Program-made: the position numbers and the translations under genes
In this document: positions 57,904-64,000 of the stretch, piece by piece
Layout: every line of letters begins with the position of its first letter
Numbering within the stretch: the stretch's first letter is position 1
The notes under the pieces: generated by a model
Databases searched by the model: none
What the model saw: the letters and a program-made list of their open reading frames with translations, nothing else
What the model was told of the DNA's origin: nothing
From: an archaeon
GTDB lineage: Archaea > Thermoproteota > Nitrososphaeria > Nitrososphaerales > UBA183
Reading direction: 5' to 3'
Assembly (NCBI GenBank): GCA_021828185.1
Contig: JAKASI010000001.1
Location: 620,001 to 684,000, forward strand
Length of the DNA stretch: 64,000 nt

Positions 57904-59103
57904 CTACTTCATTAGCTCGAAGGCAGTGGATATCCCCTGGCCGACTCCTATGCACATGGTGACCAGGCCGTATCTCGTTCCGGTCCGCTTCATCTGGTGA
58001 ATCAGGGTGGTGGCGAGCCTCGCCCCGCTGCAGCCGAGGGGGTGTCCCAGGGCGATGGCGCCTCCGTTCGGGTTGATCTTCCTCAGGTCGAACTCAGGCA
58101 TGACCGAGACGCACGCCAACACCTGAGCGGCGAACGCTTCATTGAGCTCGACTATCCCGAACTCGCTCATGCTCATGCCAAGGCGCGACAGGAGCTTCTT
58201 CGTCGAATGCACAGGTCCAATGCCCATGAAGCTGGGGTGCACCCCAGCGGTGGCAGACCCGAGGACCTTCGCAGTCGGCTTCATCCCAAGCTCCTCCGCC
58301 CTCTTCTCGCTCATCAGGACTAGCGCGGCGGCGCCGTCGTTGATCCCGGATGAGTTGCCTGCGGTCACGGTCCCGTCCTTCTTGAACGCAGGCTTCAGCC
58401 TTGCCAGCTTCTCCAGAGACGTGTCCGGCCTGGGTCCCTCGTCTCTGCCCACCCCTTCCGGTGCCTCTGGGGTCACGACGGGGACCACTTCGTCCTTGAA
58501 TCTACCGGCTTTCATCGCTTCCACAGCCTTCCTGTGGCTCTCGAGCGCGAACTCGTCCTGGACTCTCCGTCCTATGCTAAACTGCTCGGCGAGATTCTCG
58601 GCTGTCTCTCCCATGGAAAGGGGCGGATAGTCCTTCGGCATCGCAGGGTTCACGAACCGCCATCCGATTGTCGAGTCCACCAGGGCGGGTTCGCCTCTCT
58701 TGAACGCCGCTTCGGGCTTCAGCATCACCAGCGGAGCCCTCGTCATGCTCTCCACCCCGCCGGCGACCACAACATCGCCTTCGCCAGCCGCGATCACCCT
58801 GGCGGCCGAGTTCACGGCCTCCAGCCCTGAGCCGCAGAGCCTGTTGACAGTTGCTGCTGGGACCGAGTATGGAATCCCTGCAAGGAGGACGGCCATCCTT
58901 GCTACGTTCCTGTTGTCCTCGCCGGCCTGGTTCGAGCATCCGAAGTAGACGTCATCGATCGAAGACGCGTCTACCCCGGACTTCGCCAACGCCTCCCTGA
59001 GTGCGACGGCTCCCAGGTCGTCGGGGCGGACGGACCGGAGAATTCCGCCGTACCTCCCAATGGGGGTCCGCAACGCCGCGACGATTACCGGTGCGTCCTT
59101 CAC
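57904..59103 (-). CDS. Acetyl-CoA acyltransferase (thiolase), PaaJ/PcaF-like
   Basis: A 399-residue thiolase: VNRLCGSGLEAVNSAA carries the acyl-accepting cysteine, NPNGGAIALGHPLGCSGAR the catalytic histidine and GLVTMCIGVGQG the second cysteine. The AGEDNRNVARMA and IGPVHSTKKLLSRLG segments resemble beta-ketoadipyl-CoA/3-oxoacyl-CoA thiolases. ATG 59103 is about 28 bases from an AT-rich box (AAAGAAAATAAG, minus strand near 59125-59137). It starts the fatty-acid or aromatic-degradation group on the right of the window. Confidence 0.93.
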   Translation of the reverse strand: MKDAPVIVAALRTPIGRYGGILRSVRPDDLGAVALREALAKSGVDASSIDDVYFGCSNQAGEDNRNVARMAVLLAGIPYSVPAATVNRLCGSGLEAVNSAARVIAAGEGDVVVAGGVESMTRAPLVMLKPEAAFKRGEPALVDSTIGWRFVNPAMPKDYPPLSMGETAENLAEQFSIGRRVQDEFALESHRKAVEAMKAGRFKDEVVPVVTPEAPEGVGRDEGPRPDTSLEKLARLKPAFKKDGTVTAGNSSGINDGAAALVLMSEKRAEELGMKPTAKVLGSATAGVHPSFMGIGPVHSTKKLLSRLGMSMSEFGIVELNEAFAAQVLACVSVMPEFDLRKINPNGGAIALGHPLGCSGARLATTLIHQMKRTGTRYGLVTMCIGVGQGISTAFELMK

Positions 59104-59139
59104 AAGTCGAAGCGAGAGCTCAGGCGCTTATTTTCTTTG

Positions 59140-59295
59140 CTAAGACGGGAGGGCCCGCCTCGTCAAGGCGAGCACGGTGGCCCATATTGCCACGCTGGCG
59201 CCAAGCTCCGTCTTGATGTCTGATACGTCGTTCAGCCTCTCGCGTGGAACCGCGAGAAGTTCGCTTCTGGACACGTAGCAGGCCGTCGGCTCCAT
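59140..59295 (-). CDS. Possible 51-residue membrane-associated protein
   Basis: A short reading from ATG 59295 with an acidic/basic N-terminal half (SRSELLAVPRERLNDVSD) and a hydrophobic stretch (ASVAIWATVLALTR). A TATA-like GATAAAAAT (minus strand near 59314-59322) lies about 24 bases upstream, which supports transcription, but there is no family similarity. Longer readings would run through this promoter. Coding is uncertain. Confidence 0.42.
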   Translation of the reverse strand: MEPTACYVSRSELLAVPRERLNDVSDIKTELGASVAIWATVLALTRRALPS

Positions 59296-59377
59296 TTGGT
59301 TATCTTTTCTTCCCATTTTTATCACACAAACGGGCATTTGGTGGTGGCTCAGTAAAGTCTTCGTTTGGTTAGTAAAC

Positions 59378-59388
59378 CTAAATATATA
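59378..59388 (+). promoter_or_regulatory. TATA box of the ArsR-MFS operon
   Basis: TAAATATATAA-type run at 59378-59388, centred about 24-26 bases before TTG 59406. Strong AT-only core; implies a leaderless mRNA. Confidence 0.6.
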
Positions 59389-59405
59389 ACGACTCAATCG
59401 TGCGT

Positions 59406-60011
59406 TTGATTGTAGTGCGAGCCTTCAAGTTCATCCGGGACCCCAAAGCCTTCGAGCTGCTGGGAGATGAGACCAGGCGCAGGATGATCTACCTCCTGAG
59501 GGCGAGGGAGATGACAGTGAGCCAACTCGCCGCCGACCTGCACCTCACCACCCAGGCTGTGTATCATCAGATCGGCAGGCTCACGAAGGTTGGCCTCGTG
59601 GAGGTGGCGAGAGAAGAGCGCCATGGCCACCTGATTGAGGCGTACTACCGGGCGACCGCCGAGGTCTTCGAGTTCACGCATGGAGAAGCTGGGAGTCAGG
59701 GGGCTGAGAAGCACTTCAAGGAGGCCTTCGACGCCCTCGCGCAGCTGGGAGTTCACATCGACGCGGACAGCCACATGGTAGCCGAGGTCGCTGCCGTCAA
59801 CGAGAAAATGGACAGGCAGGGTCTCCCGCGGGAGCTTGAAGAAAAGATCTCGGGGGTCGACGACGTCGAGTTCTTCACGAAATCCAAGATGTACCAGCTC
59901 GCCCGAATGGCGTTGATGTCGGACAAGCAGTTCGAGAAGCAGATCTCCTCCCTGAGGGAGCTCAGGGACCTCATGACGAAGGCCTTGGTCAGGAAATCGG
60001 TGAAAGGCTGA
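59406..60011 (+). CDS. ArsR-type winged-helix regulator
   Basis: A 201-residue regulator. The N-terminal domain is a classic ArsR/SmtB-like fold: DPKAFELLGDETRRRMIYLLR, MTVSQLAADLHLTTQAVYHQIGRL and a wing (VEVAREERHGHLIEAYYRAT). The C-terminal 110 residues are helical and lack cysteine or histidine clusters, so it probably senses an organic ligand rather than a metal. Start is TTG 59406 or GTG 59415; the TATA box favours the former. It is coupled to the MFS gene, and likely represses this efflux pump. Confidence 0.85.
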   Translation: MIVVRAFKFIRDPKAFELLGDETRRRMIYLLRAREMTVSQLAADLHLTTQAVYHQIGRLTKVGLVEVAREERHGHLIEAYYRATAEVFEFTHGEAGSQGAEKHFKEAFDALAQLGVHIDADSHMVAEVAAVNEKMDRQGLPRELEEKISGVDDVEFFTKSKMYQLARMALMSDKQFEKQISSLRELRDLMTKALVRKSVKG

Positions 60012-61294
60012 GCCAGGAAGGTGGAGACACGGGCGGGGCCGCCCCCCGGAAGCCGGGACCCGCCTCCCTCACGAGAGACTGGGACTTCCTGAAGTTCTGG
60101 ATTGGGGATACGGTGACCCAGTTCACCGGCCAGATTTCCGACCTGGCGCTCCCCACGGTGGCGATACTTCTCCTCCAGGTCACCGCCTTCCAGCTTGGGG
60201 TCTTGAACGCCCTCGCATTCATCGCCTTCCCTATCCTCGGCCTCCCTGCAGGAGTGTGGATAGACAGGGTGAGACGCAGGCCGGTCCTTGTCGCCATGAG
60301 CCTGATCCAGGTTGCGGCCCTTGCGAGCGTTCCTTCCGCCTTCGTCCTCGGACTGCTCAGCCTCTACCAGCTTTACCTGGTTGCGCTAGTCATGGGGACC
60401 ACTACCCTCTTTTTCGACGTTGCATACCAGTCCTACCTGCCAAGCCTTGTCCGAAAGGAGGACGTGGTGAAGGGGAACCAGAAGCTCCAGGTGAGCGCGT
60501 CCGGAGCGCAGGTGATTGGTCCAAGCGTTGCCAGCGGCCTGATGGTGGCGCTGGGCGCCGCCAAGGCGGTGGTATCAGACGCCGTTGGAACGCTCGCGGC
60601 TTCGATCCTCCTGATTTCAATGAGGAAACCCGAGCCGATCCCCGAGGGGAGCCCGGGAGGCGGAGAGAGGCACTTCCTTGCGGAGATGAAAGAGGGAATC
60701 AGGGTCATCACCTCCAACAAACTCCTCTGGACCCAGGCTGGTTGCACGAGCACTTCGAACCTGGGTACCAACATTTTTGGCGTGGCCATTTTCCTGTACG
60801 CGTATCGGATCCTCGGGATCTCTCAGGGCTCGATAGGGATCGCATTTTCCATGGGCGCAGCGGGGTTTCTGGTCGGGGCGCTGATTTCCCGGCGGGTCAC
60901 CGCGCGGGCTGGGCTCGGCCGGGCCATCGCGCTATCGGTGGCGGCCAACTTCGCCCTGCTCATCGTTCTGCTCGCCGGCGGCGGCTACGCAGTACTCGTT
61001 CTTGGGCTCGCATTCTTCCTGTCGTACATGGGAACTCCGATCTACAACATCAACCAGGTGAGTCTCCGGCAGATCATAACTCCCAATCGGCTTCAGGGGA
61101 GGATGAACGCAACCATGAGGACCATCGTCTGGGGGTCGATCCCGGTCGGTGCGCTGCTCGGCGGGGTCCTCGCGAGTGTCTTCGGCGTCATGCCAACGCT
61201 CGCCATAGGGATTCTGATTGCCGGCTCTTCTGTGCTCTGGATAGTCCTGGGGCCGACCTTCCGGCTGAAGAAGCAGCCTGACCCCGTGGAGTAA
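60008..61294 (+). CDS. MFS transporter (drug efflux type)
   Basis: A 428-residue, 12-helix major facilitator. After a polar start comes RDWDFLKFWIGDTVTQFTGQ, the usual opening of MFS_3/enterobactin-exporter-like pumps, then LPAGVWIDRVRRRPVLVAMS, the helix 2-3 loop signature. The reading frame encoding the first 35 residues has no ATG, GTG or TTG; CTG 60008 overlaps the regulator stop as CTGA, the same arrangement as modB-modC. GTG 60113 would delete helix 1's lead-in. The regulator-pump pair suggests export of a toxic compound. Confidence 0.83.
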   Translation: MSQEGGDTGGAAPRKPGPASLTRDWDFLKFWIGDTVTQFTGQISDLALPTVAILLLQVTAFQLGVLNALAFIAFPILGLPAGVWIDRVRRRPVLVAMSLIQVAALASVPSAFVLGLLSLYQLYLVALVMGTTTLFFDVAYQSYLPSLVRKEDVVKGNQKLQVSASGAQVIGPSVASGLMVALGAAKAVVSDAVGTLAASILLISMRKPEPIPEGSPGGGERHFLAEMKEGIRVITSNKLLWTQAGCTSTSNLGTNIFGVAIFLYAYRILGISQGSIGIAFSMGAAGFLVGALISRRVTARAGLGRAIALSVAANFALLIVLLAGGGYAVLVLGLAFFLSYMGTPIYNINQVSLRQIITPNRLQGRMNATMRTIVWGSIPVGALLGGVLASVFGVMPTLAIGILIAGSSVLWIVLGPTFRLKKQPDPVE

Positions 61295-61376
61295 CGACGG
61301 ACGCCTGACTGACACAGAGGGTCTTCCTGCCGTCTCTCCCGCCCGCGGGAGTTCCGCAGTCTCCGTTACGGCTGCA

Positions 61377-62171
61377 TTACTGGCCAGTGAAGCTTGGGTC
61401 CCGCCCGTCGAAGAACGCCTTGACCCCCTCGACATGGTCGCGGGTCCTCCCCGCGATGTCCTGAAGGTACATCTCGTACTCCAGGGCCGAGTCCATGTCG
61501 ACCACGACGGCTCTGTTCAGGGCCCTCTTCGTCAGCCCCATCGCCTTGGTCGGCCCTTTCGCGAGCCTTTCCGCGATCTTCGCCACGTTCTCCCTGAATC
61601 CTTGCTCCGGGAAGACCCAGTTGACCAGGCCCAGGCCCAGCGCCTTGTTCGCGTCGATGGGCTCGCCGAGGAGCCCCACCTCCATCGCCTTCCCCAGTCC
61701 AAGTATCCTGGTCAGCCAGAAGCTCGTCCCTGAGTCGGGGGCCAGCCCCACCCTGATGAACGCCTCGTGGAAGGTCGCCTTGTCCGACGCGGCTCTGAGG
61801 TCGCAGGCTAGCGCCAGCCCAAGCCCTGCCCCGGCAGTCACGCCGTTCACCGCGGCGAGCACCGGCTTGTCCATCTTCCTGATCCTCTGCACTATGGGGT
61901 TATACTTCCTCTTCACGACCTCCCCCAGTAGCATGGGCTTTCCGCTGTCGTAGGTCGACCTGTTCCCGCTCAGGTCCTCCCCGACGGAGAACGCCCTCCC
62001 TTCCCCTGTGAGCACGAGGCACCTGTCCGCAGGCGACCTCTCCCCCTCCTTCAGGGCTTCGAGCAGGTCGTCCCCCATCTGCTCGTTGAAGGCGTTCAGC
62101 TTGTCGGGCCGGTTCAGCGTTATCCAGAGGACCCCGTCCTTCGACTCGGTCCTCAGAGTCTCGAACGGCAT
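61377..62171 (-). CDS. Enoyl-CoA hydratase/isomerase family protein, PaaG-like
   Basis: A 264-residue crotonase. It keeps the oxyanion hole (FSVGEDLSGN, AAVNGVTAGAGLGLALACD) but lacks both hydratase glutamates; instead HEAFIRVGLAPDSGTS has the aspartate of the PaaG (epoxyphenylacetyl-CoA isomerase) branch. So isomerase activity is more likely than hydration. ATG 62171 abuts the stop of the next crotonase gene directly, so the two are one operon. Confidence 0.85.
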   Translation of the reverse strand: MPFETLRTESKDGVLWITLNRPDKLNAFNEQMGDDLLEALKEGERSPADRCLVLTGEGRAFSVGEDLSGNRSTYDSGKPMLLGEVVKRKYNPIVQRIRKMDKPVLAAVNGVTAGAGLGLALACDLRAASDKATFHEAFIRVGLAPDSGTSFWLTRILGLGKAMEVGLLGEPIDANKALGLGLVNWVFPEQGFRENVAKIAERLAKGPTKAMGLTKRALNRAVVVDMDSALEYEMYLQDIAGRTRDHVEGVKAFFDGRDPSFTGQ

Positions 62172-62948
62172 CTACCTTCCCTTGAAGTCAGGTTTCCTCT
62201 TCTCGGCGAAGGCGTTCATCCCCTCCTTCGCATCTTCGGAGGCGAACAGCAGGTAGAACAGCTCCCGCTCGAAGTCGATGCCGTCGCTCAGCCCCATCTC
62301 AAACGCCTTGTTCACTGCCATCTTCGCGTGCTTCAGCGCCACAGGAGACTTCGAGGCTATCTCTCCCGCTGTCTTCTTCGCCTCTTCCAGGTAGGCCTCT
62401 TTGGGGACCACCCTGCTCACGAGTCCGAGGGCCTTCGCTTCTTCGGCGCCGATCCTCTTCCCCGTGAGTATCATCTCCATCGCCTTGTATTTCCCCACGG
62501 CCCTCGTCAGCCTCTGCGTCCCCCCTCCCCCGGGCATTATCCCTCTGTCGATCTCGGGCTGACCGAGCTGCGTCGTTTCTGACGCGACAAGAACGTCCAG
62601 GCTCATGGCGAGCTCGAGCCCCCCTCCCAGAACGAACCCGCTCAAAGCCCCCACGATAGGCTTGGGGTACCTCCCGACTCTGTCCCAGAGGGGGAAGAAG
62701 TGAGTGGTCATCGTCATCTGCACCGCAGTCATGTCCGCCATCTCCTTGAGGTCGGCTCCGGCGGCGAACGCCTTTTCGCTCCCTGTCATGACAAGGCACT
62801 TCACCCCGTCGTCTTTCTCGAAGTCTGCCAGGGCTGAAATCAGTTCCTTCACCATCGTCATGTTGAGAGCGTTCATGGCCTGCGGCCTGTTCAGAGTGAT
62901 GATCCCAATCGCCCCTTCTCTCGTGACCTGAATCGTCTCGTATCCCAT
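62172..62948 (-). CDS. Enoyl-CoA hydratase (crotonase)
   Basis: A 258-residue hydratase very close to the mitochondrial short-chain enzyme in layout: AFAAGADLKEMADM oxyanion segment, GGGLELAMSLD and QLGQPEIDRGIMPGGGGTQRL with both catalytic glutamates, and the ending LLFASEDAKEGMNAFAEKRKPDFKG. ATG 62948 is 28 bases from an AT-rich box (GGGTTATTACA, minus strand around 62972-62982). It acts in beta-oxidation or in the crotonyl-CoA step of carbon cycles. Confidence 0.93.
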   Translation of the reverse strand: MGYETIQVTREGAIGIITLNRPQAMNALNMTMVKELISALADFEKDDGVKCLVMTGSEKAFAAGADLKEMADMTAVQMTMTTHFFPLWDRVGRYPKPIVGALSGFVLGGGLELAMSLDVLVASETTQLGQPEIDRGIMPGGGGTQRLTRAVGKYKAMEMILTGKRIGAEEAKALGLVSRVVPKEAYLEEAKKTAGEIASKSPVALKHAKMAVNKAFEMGLSDGIDFERELFYLLFASEDAKEGMNAFAEKRKPDFKGR

Positions 62949-63026
62949 AACTCGGAGGCGGACTTGCGATTGTAATAACCCTACCGTCCTCGCAAGTTAA
63001 AAAACTGACCCATAATCGCATCGGCC

Positions 63027-63431
63027 GTGGGGAGCTGGCACGAGCAGAAGCTCAGGGTCCGCTACGAAGAGACTGACACGATGGGGGTCGTGTACTACGC
63101 GAAGTTTCTTGTCTGGATGGAGGTTGGCAGGGTGTCCCTACTGCGCGACATCGGGTTCGGCTACAGGGAGTGGGTCAGGCACGACCTCGAGTTCCCTGTC
63201 GTCCAGGCGCACGTGGACTACAAGGCCTCGGCTCGATTCGACGACGAAATCCTGGTGAAGACCAAGATCGCCTCCGTTGGCAACAGCAGCGTACGGTTCG
63301 AGAACGAAATCTACAAGCTGCCTGAGATGACCCTCCTGGCTACCGGGCACACCGTCCACGTCCTGACCAACAGGAAGGGGGAGAAGGTCCCTTTCTCGGC
63401 GGAGCTGAAATCGAGACTTACTTCGTCCTAG
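63027..63431 (+). CDS. YbgC/FadM-type hotdog acyl-CoA thioesterase
   Basis: A 134-residue hotdog-fold protein with the 4HBT motif RYEETDTMGVVYYAKFLVWMEVGR, containing the catalytic aspartate, and EFPVVQAHVDYKASARFDDE. GTG 63027 is 26 bases after GTTAAAAAA (62996-63004), a clear leaderless start. It hydrolyses acyl-CoA esters and may free CoA when the neighbouring pathway stalls. Its 3' end overlaps the convergent dehydrogenase. Confidence 0.88.
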   Translation: MGSWHEQKLRVRYEETDTMGVVYYAKFLVWMEVGRVSLLRDIGFGYREWVRHDLEFPVVQAHVDYKASARFDDEILVKTKIASVGNSSVRFENEIYKLPEMTLLATGHTVHVLTNRKGEKVPFSAELKSRLTSS

Positions 63432-64000
63432 TGGCGCTGGGGGAACCCCATTCGTAGAACCCCTTCCCGCTCTTCCTCCCCAGCATCCCTGCCCTCACCA
63501 TCTCCCTCAACAGCGTCGGGGGGCGATATTTCGAGTCTTGGAACTCGTTCATGAAGACCTGCGTGATGTTGAAGTGGGTGTCGAGGCCCACGTAGTCAGC
63601 GAGCTGGAGGGGTCCCATCGGCCAGTTCAGCCCGAGCTTCACCGCCTTGTCTATGTCCTCCGGGTCCGCGACCCCCTCCTGCACGAGGAACACCGCTTCG
63701 TTTAGCGCCGGGACCAGTATCCTGTTCACGATGAATCCGGGGGAGTCCTTCTTGCAGAGGACGGTCTCCTTCCCGAATTTCGAGGAGACCTCCCGGACCC
63801 GGCGCACTGTCTCCTCTGATGTCCTCTTCCCCCTGATGATCTCGACCAGGGGCATGAGCTGCGGCGGGTTGAAGAAGTGCATGCCGCACACGTTCTCGGG
63901 GTTCTTCGTCGCCGACGCGAGCAGCGTGATGCTGATGGATGACGTGTTCGAAGCGACGACCGTGTCCCTGTCTACCAGCTCCGCCATGCGCCTGTAGAGG
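63418..64000 (-). CDS. 3-hydroxyacyl-CoA dehydrogenase (partial, continues beyond window)
   Basis: The C-terminal 190 or so residues of an NAD-dependent 3-hydroxyacyl-CoA dehydrogenase. SNTSSISITLLA, CGMHFFNPPQLMPLVEII with the catalytic His, KKDSPGFIVNRILVPALNEAV and NWPMGPLQLADYVGLD are conserved. The frame continues upstream past the window edge (LYRR before the first Met), so the Rossmann part lies outside. With the hydratases and thiolase it completes beta-oxidation of short acyl-CoAs. Confidence 0.93.
   Translation of the reverse strand, partial: LYRRMAELVDRDTVVASNTSSISITLLASATKNPENVCGMHFFNPPQLMPLVEIIRGKRTSEETVRRVREVSSKFGKETVLCKKDSPGFIVNRILVPALNEAVFLVQEGVADPEDIDKAVKLGLNWPMGPLQLADYVGLDTHFNITQVFMNEFQDSKYRPPTLLREMVRAGMLGRKSGKGFYEWGSPSATRTK

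Overview
The window is archaeal, roughly 60% GC by eye, and densely packed with genes on both strands. The archaeal reading rests on three things. (1) TATA-like AT-rich boxes sit about 26 bases before many first-gene start codons, which implies leaderless mRNAs. (2) There is a split PorA/PorB/PorGD pyruvate:ferredoxin oxidoreductase and a single-Mop ModE regulator. (3) A LAGLIDADG-type intein interrupts pyruvate phosphate dikinase. There are no rRNA, tRNA or CRISPR features. I would place it tentatively in the Thermoproteota, as a heterotrophic lineage that may be related to Nitrososphaeria; the sequence does not let me name a genus.

Layout. 1-3.8 kb: molybdenum cofactor genes (moaA fragment, moaC, moaB, moeB-rhodanese, moaD) plus a BNR propeller. 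3.8-7.4 kb: ModE regulator and ModABC molybdate transporter with a palindromic operator at the modA start. 7.5-16.9 kb: OsmC, a CodA-like amidohydrolase with a secreted propeller, methylmalonyl-CoA mutase and epimerase, an acyl-CoA carboxyltransferase subunit, a cyclase-family hydrolase, a GNAT-like protein, ParB-like and CoxG-like genes. 16.9-31.3 kb: a nitrogen-compound catabolic island with a BMP-type nucleoside ABC transporter, FdrA/YlbE/YlbF (oxamate carbamoyltransferase type), a molybdenum hydroxylase of the xanthine dehydrogenase family, and carbamate kinase. 31.4-33.6 kb: a soluble sensor kinase and a degenerate Fic-like protein. 33.7-40.7 kb: PorABGD and PPDK with an intein in its catalytic loop. 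41-49 kb: mixed genes (GNAT, SHOCT and PadR pair, channel-like protein, flavin reductase, NicO-type transporter, membrane GT, saccharopine-dehydrogenase-like, CBS-zinc finger, M20 peptidase). 49.2-52.3 kb: a copper operon (PadR-TRASH sensor, YHS-CopA ATPase, HMA chaperone, 48-residue YHS protein). 52.5-57.8 kb: malic enzyme, GNAT, small zinc protein, peroxiredoxin, amidohydrolase, DUF2203, cobalamin adenosyltransferase. 57.9-64 kb: thiolase, ArsR regulator and MFS exporter, two crotonases, thioesterase, and a 3-hydroxyacyl-CoA dehydrogenase running off the end.

How the parts fit. Molybdate uptake and Moco synthesis supply the molybdenum hydroxylase. The transporter, hydroxylase, carbamoyltransferase set and carbamate kinase together suggest uptake of a nucleobase or ureide, oxidation, phosphorolytic release of carbamoyl phosphate, and ATP formation. 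Propionyl/methylmalonyl-CoA genes and the cobalamin adenosyltransferase belong to one B12-dependent route to succinyl-CoA. Malic enzyme, POR and PPDK form a pyruvate node. The last 6 kb resembles beta-oxidation or lower phenylacetate degradation.

The points most worth following are: the PPDK intein immediately before the catalytic Ser-His; the PadR-TRASH copper sensor with twin palindromes; the split FdrA; the two GNAT-like paralogues within and beside the nitrogen island; and the repeated start/stop overlaps (TTGA, CTGA) that imply CTG start codons for modC and the MFS gene.
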